9,049 nucleotides of DNA from Kangiella sp. (GTDB lineage Bacteria > Pseudomonadota > Gammaproteobacteria > Enterobacterales > Kangiellaceae): NCBI GenBank assembly GCA_002733465.1, contig NVVT01000007.1:56051-65099 (forward strand), given 5' to 3'. The notes beneath the pieces are model-generated. The model saw nothing but the letters and a program-made list of their open reading frames with translations. It was not told the origin of the DNA and made no database searches. This document shows, piece by piece, positions 1-6,759 of this stretch (position 1 is its first letter; every line of letters begins with the position of its first letter). Both the position numbers and the translations under genes were made by a program.

Positions 1-281
1 ATATCAAGTGGATTAGAACTTGCCGCCCCAAGAGAGTTTACAATAGTTTTTCTTACTTGTTCGTTATCAGGCAATAAGTTATCAAAGAACGCATGCACTG
101 AATCACTTTTCAGTTCTTCTGATTGCAGTGGAATACTAAGTGAAATTGGGCGAGCTTGGGGGTGCTGTAACCAGCTTTGCGCATACTTAAAACTAAGTCG
201 GCCAGAACGTAAAGTAAGACAGCCAATAAGTACACCATTCATATGACAATGTAACTGCTTGAAGTTTGCTTTACGTCCCAT
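1..281 (-). CDS. hipA: HipA serine/threonine kinase toxin, N-terminal part (runs off the window)
   Basis: This is the start of the toxin of a hipBA type II toxin-antitoxin module. HipA is a cytoplasmic Ser/Thr kinase; in E. coli it phosphorylates glutamyl-tRNA synthetase and induces persistence. Only 93 codons are visible, all in the N-terminal domain that precedes the kinase core. They align closely with remembered E. coli HipA: a strand-rich start, FKYAQSWL near residue 32, ARPISLSIPLQ near 43-53, and the family signature FFDNLLPDN near residues 65-73. The ATG directly follows the hipB stop codon (TAAATG, no gap), so translation is probably coupled. Catalytic residues and the autophosphorylated serine lie outside the window, so it cannot be judged whether the toxin is active. 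The family assignment is firm. Confidence 0.93.
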   Translation of the reverse strand, partial: MGRKANFKQLHCHMNGVLIGCLTLRSGRLSFKYAQSWLQHPQARPISLSIPLQSEELKSDSVHAFFDNLLPDNEQVRKTIVNSLGAASSNPLD

Positions 282-536
282 TTACCAATCCAATTCCGCT
301 GATGATTTATCGTGTGATTGGTGTAAAGCGTTTGTGTTAATTTCTAACTTAAGTCCAAGAACCGCACATACCTGAAGAATGATTCCGAAATCGACTTTAG
401 TAGGATCATTTTCCATCACAGAAATACTCCTTTGAGTTAATCCTAACTTATTGGCAAATTCTGTTTGGTTCCATTGTTTGCTTTTTCTAGAGTCTCGGAT
501 TATTGCTCCAAGATCCTTGGCTAAATGAATATACAT
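282..536 (-). CDS. hipB: HipB antitoxin, XRE-family HTH repressor
   Basis: HipB binds and inhibits HipA and represses its own operon as a dimer. The protein is 84 residues, close to E. coli HipB (88). Residues 23-44 form the helix-turn-helix: NQTEFANKLG, then the recognition helix beginning TQRSISVMEN. LKLEINT at about 62-68 fits the C-terminal beta strand that pairs across the HipB dimer. The tail after residue 70 is polar, looks disordered and ends in Trp, as in E. coli, where the disordered C-terminus is a Lon degradation signal. I chose ATG at 536 because GGAG lies 5 bases upstream. A GTG at 542 is in frame but would overlap that ribosome site. The gene abuts hipA, and operator-like dyads lie immediately upstream. 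Confidence 0.92.
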   Translation of the reverse strand: MYIHLAKDLGAIIRDSRKSKQWNQTEFANKLGLTQRSISVMENDPTKVDFGIILQVCAVLGLKLEINTNALHQSHDKSSAELDW

Positions 537-553
537 AATCACTCCGAATCAGA

Positions 554-635
554 ATATTTATGTGAAATATGACATAAATATGTTTTATGTAGTATATGAC
601 ATAAACTAATTATATGCAAAATACGACATAAATAT
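554..635. promoter_or_regulatory. Three tandem HipB-type operators
   Basis: The core GACATAAA occurs at 571-578, 598-605 and 625-632, a period of exactly 27 bp. Each core is the right half of a dyad with an 8-bp gap. Site 1 is perfect: ATATTTATGT at 554-563 and ACATAAATAT at 572-581. Site 2 pairs TTTATGT at 584-590 with ACATAAA at 599-605. Site 3 has a degenerate left arm at 608-617 opposite ACATAAATAT at 626-635. E. coli HipB operators also have inverted arms with an 8-bp gap (TATCC-N8-GGATA) and occur in multiple copies. Binding by this HipB is inferred from position and architecture; the arm sequence differs from E. coli. Confidence 0.8.
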
Positions 636-638
636 GAA
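609..638 (-). promoter_or_regulatory. hipBA promoter (predicted)
   Basis: On the minus strand a perfect -10 box TATAAT lies at 614-609 and a partial -35 box TTCATA at 638-633, with an 18-bp gap. This predicts a start near 602 and a 5' leader of about 65 bases before hipB. The -10 box lies inside the left arm of operator 3, which may explain why that arm is degenerate. A second overlapping candidate is TTGCAT at 619-614 with TATACT at 596-591 (17-bp gap). Either one would be blocked by a repressor on the operators. Confidence 0.6.
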
Positions 639-661
639 TATAATTAGCTGTGGTCTATGGG

Positions 662-684
662 GTAAAAGAGCTCTCTATGCTCTT
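662..684 (-). terminator. Short intrinsic terminator after polB
   Basis: On the minus strand, just after the polB stop, the sequence folds as AAGAGC (684-679), a 7-base loop, and GCTCTT (671-666), followed by two further T residues before ACC. The stem is only 6 bp and the T tract is short, so it is probably a weak terminator. It separates polB from the hipBA promoter that follows. Confidence 0.5.
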
Positions 685-696
685 CACTCTTCAAAA

Positions 697-3234
697 TCAA
701 AACAGTCCCATCTGTGCATCAACCATCTCTCGAAATGACAAACCAACAAAAGGAAGAATTCCATCCGCCACGGGCTCAATTTGGCGATCCACATAAAATT
801 GATGATCAATTATTGCGGAAATAGTTTCAAGAGGCTGAGCACCATTGACAGTCATTAAATAAGAAATAGAACCTTTGTTTTGATATCTCAAAGGTTTATT
901 TAATTTTAAATTCTCCGCATCGGCAATCCTTGCGGCTTTGACATGCGGTGGTACGTTTTTGACATAACTATCCAACCGTCTTCTTAAGCGTTTTTTATAA
1001 ACCAGCTTATGATCAAGTTCTCCAGATAGTGTTTGCTGAACTACATCTAATATAAATTCAGTAGGATCTTGCCCATGAAAAATCATTTGATAAAGCCTCT
1101 CTTGAAAATCTTTAGCCAAAGCTGTCCAGTCAGATCGAACATTTTCCAGACCTTTAAAAATAAGTTTTTCTTTACCATCAACATTTAATAATCCCGCATA
1201 ACGCTTTTTACTGCCATGTTCTGATCCTCTTATTGTTGGCATTAAAAATTGAGTGAAATGGGATTCGAATTGTATTTCTAAATGGCAATCTAATTGGCGT
1301 TCTTTTGTTAACTTTAGTTTCCATTCACGGTTAATATAATCAGCGAGTGATGTACCAATCTTATTGGCATTAGCATTGGCATTACCATTTAAATTATCTT
1401 GATTTAATAATACAAAAATTGAATCGGTATCTCCATAGATAACTTCAAGTCCTTTGTCCTCAATCCACTTTGCCGTTTGTTGCATGATCTCATGTCCTCG
1501 TAAGGTAATAGAGCTTGCAAGTTTAGTGTCATAAAAAGCACAACCTCCCGAACCGAGTACACCATAAAACGAGTTCATTATTATTTTGATAGCTTGAGAG
1601 CGCGCCTGATCATTTTCTTTTTTTGCTTGATCTCTTTGCTCCCACAAATCGGTAATAATTTCAGGCAATATATGTTTATCTCTTGAAAAATAAGCACCTC
1701 GAAATCCTTCAATCGCATTTTCTGGCGTTTTTTGTCCTTCAATTAATCCCAGTGGATCGATTTTAAAGGTGCGTATAATTGACGGATAAAGACTCTTGAA
1801 ATCAAGCACAAGCACATGTTTAAATAAACCAGGTTTTGAGTTCATTACATAACCGCCGGGGCTGGCTAAACCGCCATCTAAAGGTAGGTTAGGAGAGACA
1901 TATCCTTGGCGATGTAACTTAGGTAAATATAAATTTGTAAATGCCGCAACTGAACCACCCGCTCTATCGAGTTCAAGCCCGGTTAATTGACTCCGAAAAA
2001 TTAAATATTCCAACAAATTTACCTTCTCAAAAATACCCCAAACGAGTACACAATCTTGTAAGTTGTATTCTGCTAGTTTCACTTTGTTATATTTGAAATC
2101 ATGAGTAATTGCTTCGAGCCGATTGTCTACATCATCGGTTGTTTTACCTCGTCCGAGAAAATGTTGTGCTATCGCTTCTAAACTAAAACTAGGAAAACTA
2201 TAAGACTCTGCTTTGAGTGCTGCGATACCATCGATAACCACACGACCATCAATCGAAACAAATCCCTGATGTTTTTCCGTTCGACTATCGCGCCAACGAA
2301 GGTAAGATTGATTTCGACCCAATTTTAGTTTTATCCCATTTAAATTTGCGCGTTCGAATATCAGCCTAAAATCGAAATTAATAACATTCCAACCGATGAT
2401 AATATCGGGATCGATTTCTTGTATGCTGCGTTCAAATGCAGTCAAAAGATCTGTTTCATTGGCGACCCATTGAATGTAGTTTGTGGCTGATGTTTCTTTT
2501 GATTTTATATCCGATTCTGATTCTAAATCCGCTCTTGTACCTGCCCCTATCATCAACACCTTTTTAAACGTCGGTTGTTTTTGTTCAGAGTTTTTGCCTA
2601 CGTATAGACCAATACTGAACAATTCACCTTTCGCAGAACATTCAATATCGATTGAAACGGAACTTAGTTTTGGAGTGTAATCACAAGGTTTTATTTTAAC
2701 GTTTCGATATTCTCGATAGCTTGTTCTGGCTTGCTGTTGAGATGATGATTGTTCTCCTATAAATTCCAGGCTTCCGTATACAAAGCGCTCCATAAGATAA
2801 CGATCTTCTAGACGAATGCCGCCTTCATAAAAGGTGACATTCGCTTCCTGAAGCAAGGCTCTAGCATCATAAAAATGATTTAGACTATCAAAATAAATAC
2901 CAACAACAGGTTGCATCAAAAATGTATTCAAGCTTAATGGTTGATAGGTATAGTGGTGATTTAAAGTCTCAAGAGCTTGATTAGTTTTTTGCAGTGAATT
3001 TTCTGCCACAAAAAATACAGCTTGCTCTCCTGAAACATTTAGTTTTACGGCGCCTATGGGCGTTGATAACCAAATAACAATTGCCGCACGACCACGCTTA
3101 TCGTAACTATTTTTAGTTAATATAAATCCTTTATTTGATGCACGTGATTTAATATGTAAATGACTGTTTTTATTTAGCAATAGGTCGATTATAAACGAAA
3201 AATGGAGGTTATACCCGATGTAGCTGGGATGCAT
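697..3234 (-). CDS. polB: DNA polymerase II, family B, with 3'-5' exonuclease
   Basis: Pol II is a proofreading, damage-tolerant family B polymerase used in replication restart and translesion synthesis. All key motifs are intact. Exo I is DIE at 196-198, Exo II is GWNVINFD (Asn283, Asp288) and Exo III is YNLQD (Tyr390, Asp394). Polymerase motif A is DFKSLYPSI from 478, motif B is KIIMNSFYG from 550, motif C is YGDTDS at 600-605, and KKRY is at 676-679. The C-terminus QPVADGILPF-like block and final F match E. coli. It is 845 residues against 783 in E. coli. The excess includes about 33 N-terminal residues before KGFILT (homologous to AGFILT near the E. coli start), an acidic insertion around 230-262, and an Asn-Ala repeat after motif C. 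ATG 3234 is kept because AAGG lies about 6 bases upstream and no closer ATG exists; TTG at 3180 is an alternative. It is divergent from yceH. E. coli polB is under LexA control, but no LexA box is visible here. Confidence 0.97.
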   Translation of the reverse strand: MHPSYIGYNLHFSFIIDLLLNKNSHLHIKSRASNKGFILTKNSYDKRGRAAIVIWLSTPIGAVKLNVSGEQAVFFVAENSLQKTNQALETLNHHYTYQPLSLNTFLMQPVVGIYFDSLNHFYDARALLQEANVTFYEGGIRLEDRYLMERFVYGSLEFIGEQSSSQQQARTSYREYRNVKIKPCDYTPKLSSVSIDIECSAKGELFSIGLYVGKNSEQKQPTFKKVLMIGAGTRADLESESDIKSKETSATNYIQWVANETDLLTAFERSIQEIDPDIIIGWNVINFDFRLIFERANLNGIKLKLGRNQSYLRWRDSRTEKHQGFVSIDGRVVIDGIAALKAESYSFPSFSLEAIAQHFLGRGKTTDDVDNRLEAITHDFKYNKVKLAEYNLQDCVLVWGIFEKVNLLEYLIFRSQLTGLELDRAGGSVAAFTNLYLPKLHRQGYVSPNLPLDGGLASPGGYVMNSKPGLFKHVLVLDFKSLYPSIIRTFKIDPLGLIEGQKTPENAIEGFRGAYFSRDKHILPEIITDLWEQRDQAKKENDQARSQAIKIIMNSFYGVLGSGGCAFYDTKLASSITLRGHEIMQQTAKWIEDKGLEVIYGDTDSIFVLLNQDNLNGNANANANKIGTSLADYINREWKLKLTKERQLDCHLEIQFESHFTQFLMPTIRGSEHGSKKRYAGLLNVDGKEKLIFKGLENVRSDWTALAKDFQERLYQMIFHGQDPTEFILDVVQQTLSGELDHKLVYKKRLRRRLDSYVKNVPPHVKAARIADAENLKLNKPLRYQNKGSISYLMTVNGAQPLETISAIIDHQFYVDRQIEPVADGILPFVGLSFREMVDAQMGLF
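1363..1386. repeat. Hexanucleotide tandem repeat inside polB
   Basis: Four consecutive hexamers on the plus strand (ATTGGC, ATTAGC, ATTGGC, ATTACC) encode an alternating Asn-Ala/Gly run at residues 617-624 of Pol II. The run lies in the variable loop just after motif C, where E. coli has an unrelated Glu/Ala-rich loop. Because the unit is six bases, gain or loss of copies would keep the reading frame. Confidence 0.75.
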
Positions 3235-3267
3235 ATAAACCTTAAAATATTTTGTCTATTTTGAAAC

Positions 3268-3299
3268 GGGACTATAATGAGACGGAACTGTTATGAGAA
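3268..3299. repeat. 16-bp direct repeat between polB and yceH
   Basis: Two adjacent 16-base units, 3268-3283 (GGGACTATAATGAGAC) and 3284-3299 (GGAACTGTTATGAGAA), agree at 12 of 16 positions. A third partial copy begins GGAAC at 3300. The repeat covers the predicted polB promoter and ends just before the predicted yceH -35 box, so it could be a tandem operator. No regulator is identified. Confidence 0.45.
3271..3299 (-). promoter_or_regulatory. polB promoter (predicted)
   Basis: On the minus strand, TTCTCA at 3299-3294 and TATAGT at 3276-3271 (5 of 6 matches to the -10 consensus) are separated by 17 bp. This predicts a start near 3264 and a leader of about 30 bases. A plus-strand TATAAT at 3273-3278 overlaps the same bases, but it has no good -35 box. 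Confidence 0.45.
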
Positions 3300-3304
3300 G
3301 GAAC

Positions 3305-3333
3305 ATGACAAATCCGCACAAACAGAATAAAAT
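3305..3333 (+). promoter_or_regulatory. yceH promoter (predicted)
   Basis: ATGACA at 3305-3310 and TAAAAT at 3328-3333 each match the sigma-70 consensus at 5 of 6 positions and have the optimal 17-bp gap. The predicted start is near 3340, giving a leader of about 27 bases that contains the yceH ribosome site. Confidence 0.6.
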
Positions 3334-3366
3334 CATCTGTAGATTGTAATTTAAGAGAGAGTTTCT

Positions 3367-4053
3367 GTGAATATTCAACTATCGCAAAATCAACAAAGAG
3401 TTATAGGCTGTTTAATTGAAAAATCTCTGACTACTCCAGATCAATATCCCTTATCGTTAAACGCATTAACCAATGCATGTAATCAAAAAAGTAATAGAGA
3501 GCCCGTATTGAGTCTTTCTGAAAATGTTGTACAAGAAACCATAGACGAACTCAGAAGCAAGCAATTAGTGATGAACCAATCAGGTAATACGAGTCGAGTA
3601 CAAAAATATAAACATCGTTTTTGCAATACCGAGTTTGGTGAATTACAACTTTCACCGCAAGAACTTGCTATCGTTTGTGTTTTATTTTTACGAGGACCAC
3701 AAACGCCCGGAGAACTAAGAACGCGAACCAACCGATTATGTGAATTTCAAGATGTACATGAAACCGAGTCCGTATTAACTGAAATGAAAACCGCAGAGCC
3801 TAAGCCATTTGTGATTAGACTTGAGCGTGAAGCCGGTAAAAGGGATTCACGCTATGCGCATTGTTTTGCTGATCTAGAGGTACTAGATAAGGCCGATGAA
3901 GCAGATAATTCCAATGAATTAGCGGCTATTAATGACAATACTCCAGCAGATATTAACCAAAACTCCAGAATTATTGCGCTAGAAGAACAGGTTGAACTCA
4001 TGCAACTTGAAATTGATGAGCTTAGGCAAATGATAGAATCCGCTAGAGATTAG
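3367..4053 (+). CDS. yceH: YceH family protein (UPF0502/DUF480), tandem winged-helix
   Basis: This 228-residue cytoplasmic protein of unknown molecular function aligns along its length with E. coli YceH. Conserved blocks are RVIGCLIEK at 11-19, CNQKSNREPV at 38-47, FCNTEFGEL at 85-93, LRGPQTPGELR at 108-118 and EAGKRDSRYAH at 155-165. DUF480 proteins consist of two winged-helix domains. Here the first covers about 1-85 and the second about 93-175. After a polar, Asp/Asn-rich linker, residues 200-226 form a short heptad-type coiled coil (IIALEEQVELMQLEIDEL), as in E. coli. The start is GTG, supported by a purine-rich AAGAGAGAG ending 5 bases upstream and by alignment to the E. coli N-terminus. 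It is the first gene of a short plus-strand run and is divergent from polB. A role in DNA binding is suggested by the fold only. Confidence 0.93.
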   Translation: MNIQLSQNQQRVIGCLIEKSLTTPDQYPLSLNALTNACNQKSNREPVLSLSENVVQETIDELRSKQLVMNQSGNTSRVQKYKHRFCNTEFGELQLSPQELAIVCVLFLRGPQTPGELRTRTNRLCEFQDVHETESVLTEMKTAEPKPFVIRLEREAGKRDSRYAHCFADLEVLDKADEADNSNELAAINDNTPADINQNSRIIALEEQVELMQLEIDELRQMIESARD

Positions 4054-4087
4054 TCATCACAATTTCATGGAACCAGATACCAAACTA

Positions 4088-4591
4088 ATGTCCACTTTAA
4101 AATATATTTCAAACTACCCTCAGCATGTCATAGACCAAGTTCTAAAGTTGTTGGAGCAAAATAAGCTCGCTGATTATTTACTCAATAAATACCCTACGAC
4201 ACACCAGTTTGTGAATGACAAATCTCTGCGTGGGTATGCAGTATCATTTAAAAACCAATATATCAAAAAATCTTCTCCGTTAAGTCAGGTGATTTATGAT
4301 CCTAAAATTCATGTAATTAACAATGCGCTTGGGTTGCATACGTTTATTTCACGTATTCAAGGAAATAAACTTAAAAGTAAAAATGAAATTAGGATCAGTG
4401 ACATATTTAGAAAATCCCCAGAAGCATTTTTAAGGATGATTGTTGTGCATGAACTAGCTCATTTAAAGGAAAAGGAACATACTAGAGCGTTTTACAAGCT
4501 CTGTTGCCATATGGTTAGCGACTATCATCAGCTTGAACTCGATATGCGTCTTTATTTAACCCAATTAGCGTTGAATGGCGAAATATATTGA
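4088..4591 (+). CDS. ygjP: YgjP-type zinc metallopeptidase-like protein (DUF45)
   Basis: This is a predicted cytoplasmic metal-dependent hydrolase of the YgjP/SprT-like zincin group. The substrate is unknown. The zinc site is visible as HELAH at 121-125, with His131 as the likely third ligand (HELAHLKEKEH), and Glu122 would be the catalytic base. Downstream CCHM at 139-142 and YHQLE at 146-150 are also as in E. coli YgjP, and NALGLHT at 79-85 is a further conserved block. From ATG 4088 the protein is 167 residues, the length I recall for E. coli YgjP, and MSTLKYISNYP lines up with the E. coli start. A longer start, ATG 4067, would add seven residues; neither has a clear ribosome site. It begins 34 bases after yceH, with no terminator between, so the two are probably co-transcribed. 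Confidence 0.92.
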   Translation: MSTLKYISNYPQHVIDQVLKLLEQNKLADYLLNKYPTTHQFVNDKSLRGYAVSFKNQYIKKSSPLSQVIYDPKIHVINNALGLHTFISRIQGNKLKSKNEIRISDIFRKSPEAFLRMIVVHELAHLKEKEHTRAFYKLCCHMVSDYHQLELDMRLYLTQLALNGEIY

Positions 4592-4636
4592 GCGCTAATA
4601 GCACTAATTGGTTAGAATGCCGTTCAGAAAATTAAT

Positions 4637-4661
4637 TAGATATAGCATTTAAAAATATCTA
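4637..4661. repeat. Inverted repeat upstream of yacL
   Basis: TAGATAT at 4637-4643 and ATATCTA at 4655-4661 are perfect inverted arms around an 11-base AT-rich centre, about 30 bases upstream of the yacL start. It has no following T tract, so it is unlikely to be the ygjP terminator. It may be an operator or chance in AT-rich DNA. Confidence 0.25.
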
Positions 4662-4691
4662 TTAAAAACATCAACTAAAAAAGAGTCTGCT

Positions 4692-5054
4692 GTGGATTAC
4701 GAATTAGAATATGACTATATGGGCTATCCGTGTGCAAAATTTTCAATGGGACATGAGGCTTTCGGTCGGTGGTTTACGGAAGAGCTATCGAAAGACATTG
4801 TTCTAGTCGATAAGATATTATCTAGTATTTCCCAAATCGAAAATAATACGCTGATTGAAAAAACTTTCCGCGGAAAAGTCTTTGAATTAACGATTGAAAT
4901 AGAACAAGCCTCCGTACGCGCTTTATCGTTAGATTATGATTCAGAAGAGGAGCTAGGAGACAACTTGGAGTTATTTGATCAAGAGTTGATGTCTGATTGT
5001 GGTTTAACTGACTTCCAAGAGGCGCTTATTTCTTGGCGAGAATTTATTACTTGA
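4692..5054 (+). CDS. yacL: YacL family protein (UPF0231)
   Basis: This small acidic cytoplasmic protein of 120 residues has the same length as E. coli YacL. Matching positions include the MDYE start, FSMGHEAFGRWFTEEL at 17-32 (E. coli: MSMGHEVVGHWFNEEV), an acidic stretch at 82-100, and DCGLTDF at 102-108 before a final RxF. The family has no established biochemical function and, as far as I know, is confined to gammaproteobacteria such as enterics, vibrios and Shewanella relatives, which helps place the organism. The start is GTG, supported by exact alignment to the E. coli N-terminus and by AAGAG six bases upstream. It lies 100 bases after ygjP and may be read from the same transcript or its own promoter. 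It converges on the fimV-like gene. Confidence 0.92.
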   Translation: MDYELEYDYMGYPCAKFSMGHEAFGRWFTEELSKDIVLVDKILSSISQIENNTLIEKTFRGKVFELTIEIEQASVRALSLDYDSEEELGDNLELFDQELMSDCGLTDFQEALISWREFIT

Positions 5055-5106
5055 GTCGGTTTTCTAGTATTTATATTCTAGTTAAAAAAGCTCAAAGTCA
5101 CTAACC

Positions 5107-6759
5107 TTAATATTTATTATCCTGAGGTATAACATCATCGTTAGAAGAATAGTTCTCTAGCTCGTATTCGTCTACGATATCAATAATCATCTCTGGAGCA
5201 GGACGTATTGCAACTTCTGATTTTGAGGATATATTGAATAGGAGGTGGGCATCTAATTGCCTGAATAAGCGAATGCGAATAGCATTTATCGCTTTTATTA
5301 CTATTGGATCATTGTAGAATTGAATTAAACTTTCATTAACTAGTTCTTTCGCAAGATCGAATCTTTCACATCTAATGTAAAACTCTGCCGTAGAATTAAG
5401 ATATTTTATTTGAGCACTACTAGAATGAGCGGTAGGGATTGCTATTTTTTTAATGGTATCCCCAGCTTGATCAGTCTCGTTATCACTTAGCGAAAGTTTA
5501 CTAAATTTCAAATCTAACATTTTAGAAAAATATTTTAATTTATTATTTCTACTAAAGATCCAAAAAGCGTAGGCAAGCAATAACGATAGAAACATTCCAA
5601 TGATTACCAACCAATTACCACCGGATAATTTTTTATCCGTATCATAATATACCATTGATGAACTTGATAGTTGAACTAAATTTTCAATGCTACTTGTTTT
5701 AATTGTAGCAAAACCATTCAAGTCGCTAACAACGTTGTTAGAAACTATTTTAGTTGGAATATCTTGCACGCTAGCTAAATCATTTTTAGTCGTTTGATAA
5801 TGTTTTTTGATTTGTTCTTTAAGGTATTTATTTACTGCACTTAGATATTCAATATTGCTATTTATTTCTCGTAGCTGCGTTTTCAATACGTTCTGTTTTT
5901 TAGTCGGTTCAAACTCATTTTTTATAATGGCTTTTGGCGGATTAGATGTCAGTTTTGACATATGAGATCTCGCGGTTAGGACCTTATTGCTAAAATCAGA
6001 TGGCATTTTATAAGTTTTTGAGGAATCAATAGCTGGTATATTCGTTGTGTTTTTTGCAATGTCTTGTGAATATACCTGTATACGAGCACCTAACTTGAGT
6101 CGGTTTTTGTTATTGGCGACAAAAGCGTCTAGGTTTGTTCGATATATTACCTCCATTTTATCAGTAATTCTCATTCCAGATACTTGCCATTTTCTAGCGA
6201 TTCTCCATAAGCTTTGACCATTGCCAACGGTAATGAATAAATCTTCTGTAATACTATTTATGTTAGTTGTCTGATTAGCGGAAGTTATTGTGATTTTAGT
6301 ATTTTTAGTGATGTGTTTTTTGTGAGCCAAATCATCACTTTGTGAGTTATTTAAAACTGTCGTATATTGTGGAGGATCAAGAAAAATCGTTATTTCTTTT
6401 AGCACCGTATTGTCTTGGTATTTTATCTTTAGTAGAAAATTTATAATGGGCTCTTTTACTGATTGTAACGAGGTTACTCTTAGCTTAGGACCTGAGTTTG
6501 TTTGAAATGTTCGAAAGTAAAGCTTAGGTAACCTGCTCGGATAGACAATACCTAGCTTATCATGAAAGCTTCGATCAGCAAGTTCAGCATGAAAATAATG
6601 ATCTTCATAGTTGGCTGAAATTATAGAGATATCAACTTGTAAAGGTTGATTTATTTGCGCAAGACTAGATGATTCCCCGAGTCCTATAGCGTTAGACAAA
6701 GGGCTAGCCACAGATAATGCAATAGCTAAAACGACTGATACAAATTGTTTTGATCTCAT
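5107..6759 (-). CDS. Short FimV-like LysM protein of the inner membrane
   Basis: The 550-residue protein has FimV/TspA architecture. Positions count from ATG 6759. Residues 1-24 are a signal peptide (basic start, VVLAIALSVASPL core, cleavage likely after SNA). Residues 25-135 form the FimV N-terminal domain: GLGE start, INQPLQVDI, a tract ending IFLDPP. Residues 174-230 form a LysM domain (GNGQSLWRIA, NRLKLGARIQVYS), expected to bind peptidoglycan. Residues 293-320 are a coiled coil and 383-402 a membrane helix. The cytoplasmic tail of about 148 residues contains one helical, TPR-like segment (455-500). FimV proteins aid type IV pilus and type II secretion assembly and polar organisation. This one lacks the long acidic, multi-TPR cytoplasmic region and the C-terminal FimV motif of classical members, so it is a reduced paralogue and no symbol is given. 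ATG 6759 has AGGAG ten bases upstream; TTG 6786 is in frame without one. Confidence 0.82.
   Translation of the reverse strand: MRSKQFVSVVLAIALSVASPLSNAIGLGESSSLAQINQPLQVDISIISANYEDHYFHAELADRSFHDKLGIVYPSRLPKLYFRTFQTNSGPKLRVTSLQSVKEPIINFLLKIKYQDNTVLKEITIFLDPPQYTTVLNNSQSDDLAHKKHITKNTKITITSANQTTNINSITEDLFITVGNGQSLWRIARKWQVSGMRITDKMEVIYRTNLDAFVANNKNRLKLGARIQVYSQDIAKNTTNIPAIDSSKTYKMPSDFSNKVLTARSHMSKLTSNPPKAIIKNEFEPTKKQNVLKTQLREINSNIEYLSAVNKYLKEQIKKHYQTTKNDLASVQDIPTKIVSNNVVSDLNGFATIKTSSIENLVQLSSSSMVYYDTDKKLSGGNWLVIIGMFLSLLLAYAFWIFSRNNKLKYFSKMLDLKFSKLSLSDNETDQAGDTIKKIAIPTAHSSSAQIKYLNSTAEFYIRCERFDLAKELVNESLIQFYNDPIVIKAINAIRIRLFRQLDAHLLFNISSKSEVAIRPAPEMIIDIVDEYELENYSSNDDVIPQDNKY

Noticed and set aside
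2483..2680. Plus-strand open frame inside polB
   Set aside because: Lies entirely antisense to a conserved, motif-verified polymerase gene.
3161..3310. LexA (SOS) box for polB
   Set aside because: CTGT occurs at about 3164 and 3289, but neither has ACAG eight bases later, so no palindromic LexA site is supported.
3483..3731. Minus-strand open frame inside yceH
   Set aside because: Antisense to the conserved YceH blocks; no ribosome site or domain.
5055..5106. Bidirectional terminator between yacL and the fimV-like gene
   Set aside because: CTAG arms at 5064-5067 and 5078-5081 make a weak mismatched stem, and neither strand has a T tract directly after it.
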